A DNA stretch of 32,747 nucleotides from CAYLRY01 sp964386535 (GCA_964386535.1 CAYLRY010000036.1:1-32747), one strand, 5' to 3'; positions 7,752 through 15,060 are shown, counted from the first letter of the stretch. Notes: generated from the letters alone by a model not told the origin. Numbers and translations are program-made.

Positions 7752-7829
7752 CAGGTTCCGGGTGGGTTGTGGATGATACTAAACCAGGATTAAAAAAACA
7801 ACCAACTGCTGTTTTCATCTAGATTTTTC

Positions 7830-7858
7830 TTGACACATCTTTGATTCCATGGTAGCAT
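7830..7858 (+). promoter_or_regulatory. Candidate promoter for the alcohol dehydrogenase
   Basis: TTGACA, a 17-base spacer and TAGCAT, 149 bases upstream of the ADH start. Between it and the gene lies a pair of 8-base inverted arms (TTCTCGTA at 7885-7892 and TACGAGAA at 7941-7948), which could be spaced operator halves or the base of a leader stem. Confidence 0.4.
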
Positions 7859-8007
7859 TCTGACCAGTCCTATTTATGCAATATTTCTCGTAGCAAAAAA
7901 ATTATCTGATCATGCGGAATTTCACTTAACAATAGCGGTTTACGAGAAGATCAGCAATCAATTAATAATCAATAAAAATACAGGCTAATTTTTAAGGAGG
8001 GATTTGC

Positions 8008-9162
8008 ATGGAATACAATATCAATCACATGACGCCGGTCCTGTTCGGCGCTGACACTTCGAAACAGACCGGAGCCAGGCTAAAGTCGCTGGGTTGCCGT
8101 AAGGTGCTGTTTGTTTACGACCAGGGGATCAAGAAAGCCGGGATTGTCGATAAAGTTATCAATAGTGTAAAAGAGGCCGGGATCGCGGTGGCTTTATTTG
8201 ACGGAGTTAAAGCTGATCCGCCGGATACCGTTCTGGATGAAGGCGCTGAAATCGGTCGGAAAGAAAATGTGGACGGTGTGGTTGGTATTGGCGGCGGCTC
8301 TACCATGGACAGCGCCAAGGGTATCAACCTTTTATTGACCAATCCACCGCCGGCAAAACAATACATGAGATTTGGCGTCCAGATGAAACCGGGCAAGGTA
8401 CTGGTGCTGATTCCCACCACTTCCGGAACCGGCAGTGAAGTCACTGCCGTTGCCGTTATAACCGATTCGGCTACCCAGATGAAAGGAGGCATTGCCGGTC
8501 CCCTTACCAGAGCTACTCTGGCCATTGTCGATCCGCTGCTGACTGTAGGTCTGCCGCCATCCATTACCGCAGATACCGGTATGGATGTGTTCTCTCACGC
8601 CGTGGAAGCCATCACAGCTATTAAGGCCAACCAAATGTCCGATATCCTGGGTGCTAACGCCATTGAGTTGACCTGGAAATTCTTGCCCAGGGCTGTGAAA
8701 AACGGAAATGATATTGAAGCCAGGACACAAATGAGCTTTGCCGCCATGGAAGCAGGATTTGCTTTCCAGGACTCCATGACTCATCTAGCCCATGCTATCG
8801 GTCACACCCTAGGTTCAATGTACCATATTCCCCACGGCACTGCTTGCGGCGTAGTCCTGCCAGAGGTGATAGAATATATCGCTGATGTGGTACCGGATGG
8901 AGTCAGGCTTATCGGACGGTCCATGGGATTAAGTACCGGTCCGGAAACATCAGCAGCCGAGGCTGCTAAAAAAGTAAGTGATGCATTGATTAAATTCAGT
9001 GATTCTATAGGTACCAAAACCCTGAAAGAACTGGGTGTTCCCATGGCAGATTTCCCGAAGATAGCCGAAGGCGCCTGCGGTCCCGGTGTAGTGATGTTTA
9101 CGCCGAAAAAGGTATCTAAAGAAGACGTCATCAAGATACTCACAAAAGCCTATGATCATTAA
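8008..9162 (+). CDS. Iron-containing (group III) alcohol dehydrogenase
   Basis: 384 residues, the family norm. NAD(P)-binding features are GIGGGSTMDSAKG (about 93-105) and PTTSGTGSEVT (about 136-146). The metal ligands align with the family pattern: Asp193 and His197 in GMDVFSHAVE, His262 in the LAHAIGH stretch and His276 in PHGTACG. The enzyme would interconvert an alcohol and an aldehyde or ketone with NAD(P)H in the cytosol. The start is the ATG after an AAGGAGGG ribosome site. An SDR follows after 36 bases with its own strong site, so the two are probably one operon ending at the terminator at 10040. Substrate cannot be read from sequence. With an AOR in the same region, aldehyde metabolism is a reasonable setting. 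Confidence 0.92.
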   Translation: MEYNINHMTPVLFGADTSKQTGARLKSLGCRKVLFVYDQGIKKAGIVDKVINSVKEAGIAVALFDGVKADPPDTVLDEGAEIGRKENVDGVVGIGGGSTMDSAKGINLLLTNPPPAKQYMRFGVQMKPGKVLVLIPTTSGTGSEVTAVAVITDSATQMKGGIAGPLTRATLAIVDPLLTVGLPPSITADTGMDVFSHAVEAITAIKANQMSDILGANAIELTWKFLPRAVKNGNDIEARTQMSFAAMEAGFAFQDSMTHLAHAIGHTLGSMYHIPHGTACGVVLPEVIEYIADVVPDGVRLIGRSMGLSTGPETSAAEAAKKVSDALIKFSDSIGTKTLKELGVPMADFPKIAEGACGPGVVMFTPKKVSKEDVIKILTKAYDH

Positions 9163-9198
9163 AGAAGATTATGCTTCAGTTAAACAAAGGAGGATTAA

Positions 9199-10017
9199 AT
9201 GACTGATAAAGGAATTTTCGACCTTACAGGTAAGGTTATTCTGATTACCGGCGGCAGCCGCGGTCTCGGCAGGGCTTGCGCTGAAGCGGTAGCTGCCTAC
9301 GGGGCCACTGTAGCCATCGCTGCCCGCGACCAGGGAAAAATTAATGAAACGCTGGGAATACTGGCCAAATACGGGGTTAAGACGCTGGGCATATCCGCTG
9401 ACATGACCAGGGAAGAAGATATCAGGAGAATGGTGGATGAGACGGTGAAAACATTCGGACGCATAGATGTCCTCTTTAACAACGCCGGTACTACCAGACC
9501 GCACCGTTTTATACACGAGGAAGTGGTTGCCGATTTTGATCTCATCATTAACACCAACCTCAGGGCGCCTTTCCTGGTTTTAAAACACGTTCTGCCCGTG
9601 ATGATCAGGCAGAACAAGGGCGTCATCATTAACACCTCTTCTACCGCCGGCCTCAGAGCGGAAATCCCGGAAATCGCTCCGGTGGCTTACTGTGCCGCCA
9701 AAGCCGGGCTTAATGTGATGACACAGATCGCGGCTATTGAGTATGCCAGATACAATATCCGGGTGAACTGTATTGCTCCCGGTGTCCATCATTCCGAACT
9801 CCACCATGATATTCCTGCCTCAAGCACTCCGCCTACTCCGGAGCAGTTAGCTGCCATGCAGGAAAGGGGAAAGAAAATAAACGAGGATATCCCGATGAAA
9901 CGTTTTGGTGAAGCCAGTGAACTGGGTGGATTAGCGGTGCTGCTGGCTTCTGATGCTTCCAGCTATATCACCGGCCAGATCATCGTCCAGGACGGCGGAA
10001 GATCGATTAAACACTAA
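9199..10017 (+). CDS. Short-chain dehydrogenase/reductase (classical SDR)
   Basis: 272 residues with the complete classical SDR signature: glycine motif TGGSRGLG at 17-24, NNAG at 94-97, and the catalytic Ser (147/148), Tyr164 and Lys168 in YCAAK. Ala-Ala-Arg after the second strand, without an acidic residue at the strand end, leans towards NADP(H), but this is weak evidence. The C-terminal GQIIVQDGGRS is typical of 3-oxoacyl-reductase/gluconate-dehydrogenase-like members. There is a slightly long insert between Ser and Tyr (LRAEIPEIAPVA). AAAGGAGG precedes the ATG. It pairs with the iron ADH upstream, and a 10-bp terminator hairpin follows 22 bases after the stop. The substrate is unknown. 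Confidence 0.92.
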   Translation: MTDKGIFDLTGKVILITGGSRGLGRACAEAVAAYGATVAIAARDQGKINETLGILAKYGVKTLGISADMTREEDIRRMVDETVKTFGRIDVLFNNAGTTRPHRFIHEEVVADFDLIINTNLRAPFLVLKHVLPVMIRQNKGVIINTSSTAGLRAEIPEIAPVAYCAAKAGLNVMTQIAAIEYARYNIRVNCIAPGVHHSELHHDIPASSTPPTPEQLAAMQERGKKINEDIPMKRFGEASELGGLAVLLASDASSYITGQIIVQDGGRSIKH

Positions 10018-10039
10018 GATTTCAATTTAGCGTGATATC

Positions 10040-10065
10040 AAAGGCCTCCAAGAATGGAGGCCTTT
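10040..10065 (+). terminator. Intrinsic terminator after the ADH-SDR pair
   Basis: Perfect 10-bp stem AAAGGCCTCC/GGAGGCCTTT around AAGAAT. The A-tract/T-tract symmetry would work in both directions, although the T-run after it is short. Confidence 0.7.
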
Positions 10066-10203
10066 CCCTGTGCCCGTAACAGGCCAGGGTCAGCCCGAAT
10101 TACCCGGATCCAGACTCTGACTTTATATTTCCTTGAAACTAAAACCGGTACCTCATTTAAGGTGGATTTTACAGGCTAATGCCTGACATGGTACATTTTT
10201 TCT

Positions 10204-11037
10204 ATGAGAATACTGCTTTCCAATGATGACGGAGTATATGCCGAAGGCCTTTGGGTTATCGCCCGTCATTTAAGTAAAATCGGTGAGGTCATTATAGCGG
10301 CTCCGGACCGTGAGCAAAGCGCAGTAGGTACCGCGGTTACCCTCAGAAAACCGCTGCGGGTGCAAAAAATTTCTTCCCCTATTATCGGCGTGGAAGCCTA
10401 CGGAGTGGAAGGTACGCCTTCTGACGCTGTAATAGTGGCCCTGGGCAGGGTAGTTTCGAAAAAGGTAGACCTGGTAATATCCGGCATCAACCAGGGCTCT
10501 AACCTGGGTGAAGATGTGCTGATCTCAGGGACCGTGGGCGCCGCCCTGGCTGCCTATTTGCGGGGTTTCAATGCCGTAGCTGTATCCTGTGGAAAATATG
10601 TTTCCATTGAAAACCAGGCTGGCAGTCAAACCAGCCAGATGTTGCAGATCAATACTTCGTTTCAAAATGACGTAGCTCGTTTTATGAGCATTCTGGCAGC
10701 GCGCATCGGCCGGGCTGAAATTGCCTGCCCCCTCTTTCTTAATGTAAATTTCCCAGAATTACCACTGGCTGAGGTTGAAGGCGTACAGATAACCCGGCTA
10801 GCCCATAAAAGCCATGTCAACACTGTTGAAGAAGGGCATGACGGAAAACGCAGTTATTATATGCTGATCCGTCAGGCAGTTAATGAACAGGCTGATAAGC
10901 GCACGGATATCTGGGCCGTCAATCATGGGAAAATTTCCATCACGCCCCTGCATATTTTTCCGGAAAACCGCTTTTCGCCAGCCCTGCTACAAGAGCTGAC
11001 TTCTGGACTATTGGAGGAATATAAAAAGAGTGCCTGA
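10204..11037 (+). CDS. surE: 5'/3'-nucleotidase SurE
   Basis: 277 residues with the SurE signature at the very N-terminus: MRILLSNDDG with metal ligands Asp8 and Asp9, then Ser39 (DREQSAVGTAVT) and Asn96 (SGINQGSNLG). GVEGTPSDAV near residue 68 is also conserved. SurE proteins dephosphorylate nucleoside 5'- or 3'-monophosphates with a divalent metal in the cytosol. The length is at the long end because of a C-terminal extension. There is no recognisable Shine-Dalgarno before the ATG at 10204 and no better in-frame start, so initiation may be leaderless or weak. The gene is monocistronic between the terminator at 10040 and a convergent gene whose stop is only four bases away. Confidence 0.93.
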   Translation: MRILLSNDDGVYAEGLWVIARHLSKIGEVIIAAPDREQSAVGTAVTLRKPLRVQKISSPIIGVEAYGVEGTPSDAVIVALGRVVSKKVDLVISGINQGSNLGEDVLISGTVGAALAAYLRGFNAVAVSCGKYVSIENQAGSQTSQMLQINTSFQNDVARFMSILAARIGRAEIACPLFLNVNFPELPLAEVEGVQITRLAHKSHVNTVEEGHDGKRSYYMLIRQAVNEQADKRTDIWAVNHGKISITPLHIFPENRFSPALLQELTSGLLEEYKKSA

Positions 11038-11041
11038 ATCC

Positions 11042-12091
11042 TTAACCTAACACTTTTTGAATTATGTCCAGCACTGCTTCTACTTCCTTAACCGGTATAT
11101 CCAGCTTTTCGGCAATGCGTGATGGAGATATCATCCTGCCGCTGGAATATCCGGCATTCATTAAGTAGATTTGCTGGTCCACCTCAGGAATAAATAGTTG
11201 ATCAAGCAGCATCAGGGCCGTCACATCCTCAGGTTGAGCAGCCAGGATCCGCACCAGAGAAGCTTCATCCTGTACCGCCCGGGCATAGTCCGCCTGCGCC
11301 TTTTCAGCCAGATGCAGGTTTTCATAAGCCAGACCCCGGTTGTAGTAGCTGCGCGCATTCCAGGGATATAAACTTATTGCTTTATTATAAAAGGAGACAG
11401 CCTGTTTGAAGTCGGCATCCTTAAAGGCGCGGTTGCCCAGTATATAGCAGGTAATGGCATCCACGCAGGCATCAGGCAAATAGCTGATAGCCTCCGTTTT
11501 CAACATATCCCGGAAATCCATATCTTCTACCTGCCACCGTCCGCCTCTTCTAACCTGCAAGCCTAACCTTTTGTGCCGGATATCCGTGGATCCGTACCAG
11601 AAATCGATGAACCGGGGGCGTCCCCCGGCCAGTTTTACCAGAACAGCGCTATGAGGCACGCTGCGGCCCCGGTTGTCCACCAATACCTCCACAATACCTG
11701 TCTCAAGGCCACACAACCTCCCCAGCGTAGTAAAGAGCTTGCCGTATCCCAGGCAGTCCGCACTTCCTTCCCGCAGCACCTGACGGAGATCAAAGACAGG
11801 GCCTCTTTTAATATTCATACGGATAAAAGCATAAAGCCAGTTGATGACCGCTTTTTCCAGGCGGCCTTTAGTGCTACTGCTTCTATTAATTTTCATTTTG
11901 CGGCGTAGTTCGCTGCACAGACCCCAATAATCTGCTGTACCAGAAGGTGATTCCAGGCCTGCCAGTTCACCGGTCAAATCCGGCAGAGTCCATTTGGAGA
12001 TAACTCCTTTCAGTTCCCGCTCTGATGGTGAATCTAAAAACAAGGTAAGACCGCCTTCAACGTTCGGTTTATTCTTTATTATTAACTGCAT
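11042..12091 (-). CDS. Transglutaminase-like domain fused to TPR repeats
   Basis: 349 residues without a signal peptide. Cys113 in EGSADCLGYGKLF, His147 in SVPHSAVLV and Asp163 in FIDFWYG are spaced like the Cys-His-Asp triad of the transglutaminase-like superfamily. About residues 215-290 form TPR helices (the clearest unit is AVSFYNKAISLYPWNARSYYNRGLAYENL). The C-terminal 60 residues (SPSRIAEKLDIPVKEVEAVLDIIQ) look like a helix-turn-helix. The N-terminus is also family-like but unassigned. Members act as cysteine proteases or as inactive scaffolds; with the triad present, peptidase or amidase activity is plausible. It faces surE tail to tail. No ribosome site is clear, and a second ATG four bases upstream is out of frame. 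Confidence 0.7.
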   Translation of the reverse strand: MQLIIKNKPNVEGGLTLFLDSPSERELKGVISKWTLPDLTGELAGLESPSGTADYWGLCSELRRKMKINRSSSTKGRLEKAVINWLYAFIRMNIKRGPVFDLRQVLREGSADCLGYGKLFTTLGRLCGLETGIVEVLVDNRGRSVPHSAVLVKLAGGRPRFIDFWYGSTDIRHKRLGLQVRRGGRWQVEDMDFRDMLKTEAISYLPDACVDAITCYILGNRAFKDADFKQAVSFYNKAISLYPWNARSYYNRGLAYENLHLAEKAQADYARAVQDEASLVRILAAQPEDVTALMLLDQLFIPEVDQQIYLMNAGYSSGRMISPSRIAEKLDIPVKEVEAVLDIIQKVLG

Positions 12092-12276
12092 CCATTTTCT
12101 TGAGCCACTGTCATAATGATTATAACCAAAAAATAGCCTTATAAGTCATTAATGGAAACATTTAAGAGTGTCATTCATAAGCCCCTGGCAGTCGGATCAC
12201 ATTCCTCTTTTACACAGTCCTTAAAGCTCCTTTCACCAGGCCCTTTAAAGGCGGGTGTTCTTAATCTCACCACCTT

Positions 12277-12331
12277 TTTACTTGACAGCCAGTAACCAGT
12301 GCTGGAAAATAGAAAATAAAGCCCGTTACAG
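12277..12331 (+). repeat. 55-base gap flank, copy 1 (probable assembly duplicate)
   Basis: The last 55 bases before the N run (TTTACTTGACAG...GTTACAG) are identical base for base to the first 55 after it. See the gap entry. Confidence 0.95.
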
Positions 12332-12431
12332 NNNNNNNNNNNNNNNNNNNNNNNNNNNNNNNNNNNNNNNNNNNNNNNNNNNNNNNNNNNNNNNNNNNNN
12401 NNNNNNNNNNNNNNNNNNNNNNNNNNNNNNN
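12332..12431. other. Scaffold gap of 100 Ns
   Basis: Exactly 100 undetermined bases, a conventional placeholder length rather than a measurement. Because both flanks are the same 55 bases, the contigs very probably overlap and the true gap may be zero or negative. Any reading frame drawn through the Ns is meaningless. Confidence 0.97.
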
Positions 12432-12486
12432 TTTACTTGACAGCCAGTAACCAGTGCTGGAAAATAGAAAATAAAGCCCGTTACAG
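12432..12486 (+). repeat. 55-base gap flank, copy 2
   Basis: Identical to 12277-12331. It lies 30 bases before the GTG start of the small Cys protein, so this copy is the real upstream region of that gene; TTGACAG in it could even be a -35 element. Confidence 0.95.
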
Positions 12487-12516
12487 ATATGGCAAAATAA
12501 AATTAGGAGAACTACC

Positions 12517-12828
12517 GTGGGTGATATCATTAATGAGGCTTACAGTGTGGTCCGCTGTAAAGAATGTCCCTGGTATAAAAGCTGTGTTACCCCGATGAAG
12601 TTTACCGCTGAAGACCTGCGGAAGCAACTGGAATCCTCCCCAATGGGGACGGTTCCCGCCTCAGCAGCAGATATCGGTTTTCAGAACCTTATATCCGGCA
12701 TGGCAACCGCAGCTCAGAACTCCATGCTGGAAGCCTGCCCGGTATTCATAGAGCGTCTGCGTTCCAGTCCAAAACTGGCTGAACGGCTTAAAAAGTTCAT
12801 GCAGGAATGGGGGAGCGAGACAAAATAA
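12517..12828 (+). CDS. Small Cys-motif protein upstream of folK, function unknown
   Basis: 103 residues from a GTG at 12517 with AGGAGA seven bases upstream. Near the N-terminus, CKECPWYKSC (about residues 13-22) gives a C-x2-C-x5-C pattern that could bind a metal or an iron-sulfur cluster. A conserved-looking acidic/hydrophobic middle follows, with one more Cys in MLEACPVFIERL. The C-terminus is charged and helical. No family is recognised. The stop overlaps the folK start in a TAATG arrangement, so the two are translationally coupled. That links it to pterin/folate synthesis by position only. Its own upstream region is the edge of the assembly gap. Confidence 0.7.
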   Translation: MGDIINEAYSVVRCKECPWYKSCVTPMKFTAEDLRKQLESSPMGTVPASAADIGFQNLISGMATAAQNSMLEACPVFIERLRSSPKLAERLKKFMQEWGSETK

Positions 12829-13334
12829 TGGTAAACAATCAAGCTGTTACCGCCTATCTGGGACTGGGCTCTAATCTGGGGAACCGTGAGGCAAACCTCA
12901 ATCTGGCCCTGGATTTCCTCTCCGAAAGGCTTAAAATAGAAAAAAAGTCCCCGGTTTATGATACTGCCCCTGTGGGGGAAACCAACCAGCCTCGCTTTTT
13001 AAATATGGTTATTAGCGTGTCCACACGACTGCCGGCAGCCACCCTGCTTTTCATGGCTAAAGGGATTGAAGCCAAACTGGGCAGGGTGCCCATTGATTCA
13101 CCGAGACCCATTGATATTGACATCCTGTTTTACGGAGACCAGATAATCAATACACCCCAGCTCATCGTTCCCCATCCCCGGCTGGTAGAAAGGGCTTTTG
13201 TACTGGTCCCGCTGGCAGAAATAGCTCCGGATCTGGTTCATCCGGTTAATAAAAAGACCGTCAAACAGATGCTGGCAGAAGTAGCCGGTAAAGAAGGTAT
13301 TGTTAGATTAAGTGAACCCAAACCAGCTTCATAG
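12828..13334 (+). CDS. folK: 2-amino-4-hydroxy-6-hydroxymethyldihydropteridine pyrophosphokinase (HPPK)
   Basis: 168 residues from the ATG at 12828. An upstream in-frame ATG at 12807 is unlikely because it lies inside the previous gene and lacks a ribosome site, while the chosen start shares TAATG with the preceding stop and has GGGAG upstream. HPPK hallmarks are present: AYLGLGSNLGNRE at the N-terminus, SPVYDTAPVG, QPRFLNMV, and the catalytic PRPIDIDILFYG with its two metal-binding aspartates, then VPHPRL-x-ERAFVLVPL. It transfers pyrophosphate from ATP to 6-hydroxymethyl-7,8-dihydropterin in folate synthesis. A PTPS-family gene follows 12 bases later; no folB or folP is nearby. Confidence 0.95.
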   Translation: MVNNQAVTAYLGLGSNLGNREANLNLALDFLSERLKIEKKSPVYDTAPVGETNQPRFLNMVISVSTRLPAATLLFMAKGIEAKLGRVPIDSPRPIDIDILFYGDQIINTPQLIVPHPRLVERAFVLVPLAEIAPDLVHPVNKKTVKQMLAEVAGKEGIVRLSEPKPAS

Positions 13335-13345
13335 CAGGGGATACC

Positions 13346-13717
13346 ATGTATGAAATAGTAGTGGAAAAACACTTCGATGCCGCCCATTTTCTGCGCGGCT
13401 ATAGAGGGAAATGCGAAAACATTCATGGCCACAGATACACCATACGGGTGCGGCTTCAGGCTGCCGCTTTAAATGAGATCGGCCTGGCTTATGATTTTAC
13501 GGATATCAAACGTCACCTGAAAGAGATCATAGACCGTTTCGATCATACTTCTTTAAACGAACTGCCGCCTTTCGACAGAATCAACCCCTCAGCCGAGAAC
13601 CTGGCGGCAACCATCTACCATGAGCTTAAAACACGCCTCAGGGGGGAACCGGTCTTCATCTCCGCGGTAGAAGCCTGGGAAACCCCGCAGCAGGGGGTTG
13701 TTTATAAACCGGACTAG
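13346..13717 (+). CDS. queD: 6-carboxytetrahydropterin synthase / PTPS-family protein (QueD-like)
   Basis: 123 residues, normal for the bacterial family. Zinc ligands are His14 (FDAAHF) and His27 and His29 in CENIHGH. Cys23 is in the catalytic position, and the Asp66-His67 pair (FDHTSLNE) and a C-terminal Glu (VEAWETP) are present. QueD converts dihydroneopterin triphosphate to 6-carboxytetrahydropterin for queuosine and other deazapurines. The residue after the catalytic Cys is Glu24, and the gene lies directly behind folK. Together these raise the possibility of the dual-function PTPS-I/III type that replaces FolB in folate synthesis. No queC or queE is nearby. The stop overlaps a convergent zinc-protein gene by four bases. 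Confidence 0.92.
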   Translation: MYEIVVEKHFDAAHFLRGYRGKCENIHGHRYTIRVRLQAAALNEIGLAYDFTDIKRHLKEIIDRFDHTSLNELPPFDRINPSAENLAATIYHELKTRLRGEPVFISAVEAWETPQQGVVYKPD

Positions 13718-13896
13718 TTGCGGCTCTCCGGTGGTAATAAATTGGGTATGGTATCCGTGATGGGGTAGTTGATTTTACAGCGCGCACAGTAGAGTCCGCC
13801 GGAGACAATTTCCCTCTCGTTTTCTTTTTCTATTTTCAGTTCCAGTTTTCCTTTACAGACCGGGCAGACCAGAATAGACATCAGTTCTCTTTTCAT
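13714..13896 (-). CDS. Trm112-family small zinc protein
   Basis: 60 residues with two Cys pairs, CPVC near residue 11 and CARC near residue 37. The sequence between and after (KGKLEL, INYPITDTIPNLLP) is typical of the bacterial UPF0434/Trm112 family, a single zinc-ribbon-like fold. In eukaryotes and archaea Trm112 activates methyltransferases. The bacterial protein's partner is not established, and no methyltransferase gene adjoins here. An AAGGA lies about 12 bases before the ATG. It ends four bases into the convergent queD. Confidence 0.88.
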   Translation of the reverse strand: MKRELMSILVCPVCKGKLELKIEKENEREIVSGGLYCARCKINYPITDTIPNLLPPESRN

Positions 13897-13933
13897 ACGT
13901 TAATTACATTCCTTCTTTATTGTAAATTGCCGG

Positions 13934-14065
13934 TTAAGGTACCTGTTCTATTTTCTCCATAGGCTTGCCTTAGCAAGCCAGGGATTCCTAACGTACTTTG
14001 GTCATCTTGCAGTCACTGCCGTAAACAGTACACCTGCATTTTTCTCCAACCTTCTTAACGGCCAT
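13934..14065 (-). pseudogene. Degenerate desulforedoxin-like (rubredoxin-type iron) protein
   Basis: From an ATG at 14065 preceded by GAGGGAAG, the minus frame reads MAVKKVGEKCRCTVYG, then a Cys-containing stretch and VTKVR-like residues before a TAG. Continuing in the same frame gives ESLAC, a TAA, then GKPMEKIEQVP and a final TAA. The whole 43-codon frame matches the layout I know for desulforedoxin or the N-terminal domain of desulfoferrodoxin: YRCxVCG, then VTKVGGG-x-L-x-CCG-x-PM. Two in-frame stops, one of them in place of the last CC cysteine, and a Cys-to-Tyr-like change in the first pair destroy the iron site. It is best read as a recent pseudogene; alternatively only the 25-residue N-terminal piece is made. 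Confidence 0.6.
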
Positions 14066-14307
14066 CGCTTCCCTCTTTTTATCTCCAACCAGCATCAATT
14101 ATCTCTCTGCCGGATCATTCTAAATGTAACATGTGCCATAACATCTTTCAACAAGTTTAAGGCGCCTGGTTACTCAATCCTGATTGACAGATATTGATCC
14201 TGTTATTCCTGAATCACGTGCTTTGGTAAATAATACAATGTATGAAGGTTAAAATGTGGATACTAATCCAGTTAAATTGAAAATTACCGGAATGCCAAAG
14301 ATAGCTA

Positions 14308-14338
14308 TTGACAAATAGAAACAATTTGTTATTATTAT
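14308..14338 (+). promoter_or_regulatory. Candidate promoter of the structured RNA
   Basis: A consensus TTGACA at 14308-14313 is followed by AT-rich -10-like sequence (TATTAT at 14333 with 19-base spacing). A small palindrome AACAA-T-TTGTT (14320-14330) lies in the spacer and could be an operator. Confidence 0.4.
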
Positions 14339-14347
14339 ATCATTACA

Positions 14348-14575
14348 TTAAATACATTTACCGGGCAAAGTTCTCCGGCAGAGTCCGGTAATTGTAGTGG
14401 CCATTAACCTGAACCCGGGGACTTAGATTGAGTCCACTCCTCCTCTGACGGGGAAGGGAGATAAGAAAATAATGGGTTGCGCCGAGTATTTTCTTAAGCA
14501 GTAGTCGCCATACTATCTGCTTGCTCCGTTCAGTCCCTTCCCCGTCTTATTCCCGGGTCTCATTTTTTCCGATCT
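14348..14575 (+). ncRNA. Candidate structured non-coding RNA, class unknown
   Basis: No ORF is present, but nested inverted repeats are dense. Stem 1: 14358-14364 with 14385-14391. Outer stem: 14413-14421 with 14550-14558 (ACCCGGGGA/TTCCCGGGT). Inside it is a perfect 13-bp stem, 14447-14459 with 14534-14546 (GACGGGGAAGGGA). That stem encloses two hairpins side by side: 14463-14471 with 14487-14495 (9 bp), and 14496-14505 with 14512-14522 (10 bp, one bulge). Loop bases ATGG (14472-14475) could kiss CCAT (14508-14511). A T-run follows at 14563-14568. A promoter-like TTGACA lies upstream. The shape is not a tRNA, SRP or RNase P RNA that I recognise; a 6S-like rod was considered but the two-hairpin junction argues against it. 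Ends are estimates. Confidence 0.5.
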
Positions 14576-14630
14576 TACATAACCTCAGCCATGATATAGA
14601 GATTAGTAATTTTTTGCGTTACTTCGAAAA

Positions 14631-14667
14631 TAACCGGCGACCTCTCCGGGGTTGTTCCTCCCGGTTA
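14631..14667 (-). terminator. Hairpin with minus-strand T-rich tail
   Basis: TAACCGG (14631-14637) pairs with CCGGTTA (14661-14667). Reading the minus strand, the stem is followed by TTATTTTCG. It begins exactly at the stop codon of the 18-codon minus-strand ORF. Confidence 0.35.
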
Positions 14668-14721
14668 GCCAAAAGAAAAACCATGACCCCAGCGTAAGAA
14701 GCCTTTTTTAACGTCAGCCAT
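14665..14721 (-). CDS. Possible 18-aa micro-ORF abutting a hairpin
   Basis: On the minus strand an ATG at 14721 opens MADVKKGFLRWGHGFSFG and stops at the first base pairs of the 14631-14667 hairpin. The ribosome site is weak (AAGGGATG, about 9 bases from the ATG). Its end (basic-W-G-x-F-x-F) faintly recalls the end of the 14-codon ORF at 28245. No function is known, and it may be chance. Confidence 0.2.
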   Translation of the reverse strand: MADVKKGFLRWGHGFSFG

Positions 14722-14750
14722 GAAGAGATCATCCCTTCTCCCACGTTAAC

Positions 14751-14779
14751 TTGTGTTTTGTACAATTGTTTGGTATAAT
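14751..14779 (+). promoter_or_regulatory. Candidate promoter of the tup operon
   Basis: TTGTGT, a 17-base spacer and a perfect TATAAT. Transcription would start near 14786, leaving a leader of about 275 bases. That leader contains a small hairpin (14878-14899) and repeat copy B before tupA, so there is room for RNA-level control. Confidence 0.5.
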
Positions 14780-14949
14780 TGTGTTATTATTACCGTTACA
14801 AAACTGTAATCTAAAATGATATTTCACGCTATATACTAGGAATTTATATTAATCCGGAGAAATCAATAACACAGTCCCTGATACCGGCTGCCGTATCAGA
14901 TCAGTCAATACGCCGGAATCTAAGAAAGGTTAATTATATAAAATATGGC

Positions 14950-15030
14950 TCAAGTGCAAAAAGGTCTTAGAATTGTATTTTATGCTAATTTTTGAGGCTA
15001 AGTTTCTGACCAAAACGTTCAAATATTATT
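14950..15030 (+). repeat. Dispersed repeat, copy B
   Basis: Related to copies A (4939) and C (32312): TCAAGTGCAAAAAGGTCTTA, then a TTGTATTTTATG-like block, then TTTCTGACCAAAACGTTCAAATA. It lies in the predicted 5' leader of tupA and ends just before the tupA ribosome site. Confidence 0.6.
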
Positions 15031-15060
15031 ATTTAAATCAGGAGGAGAATAGAAAAAACT

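Noticed and set aside
12255..12530. ORFs on both strands crossing the N run
   Set aside because: Their middles are undetermined bases and their ends are the duplicated flanks; they are artefacts.
12807..12830. Longer folK start at 12807
   Set aside because: It would lie deep in the previous gene without a ribosome site; the ATG at 12828 forms a TAATG overlap and matches the family N-terminus.
14348..14575. 6S RNA identity for the structured RNA
   Set aside because: 6S RNA is one long rod with a central bubble; here a stem encloses two separate hairpins, and I could not match conserved 6S bases.
14786..15060. Molybdenum/tungsten cofactor riboswitch in the tupA leader
   Set aside because: The leader holds only a small hairpin and repeat B. 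I could not find the conserved elements of that riboswitch class.
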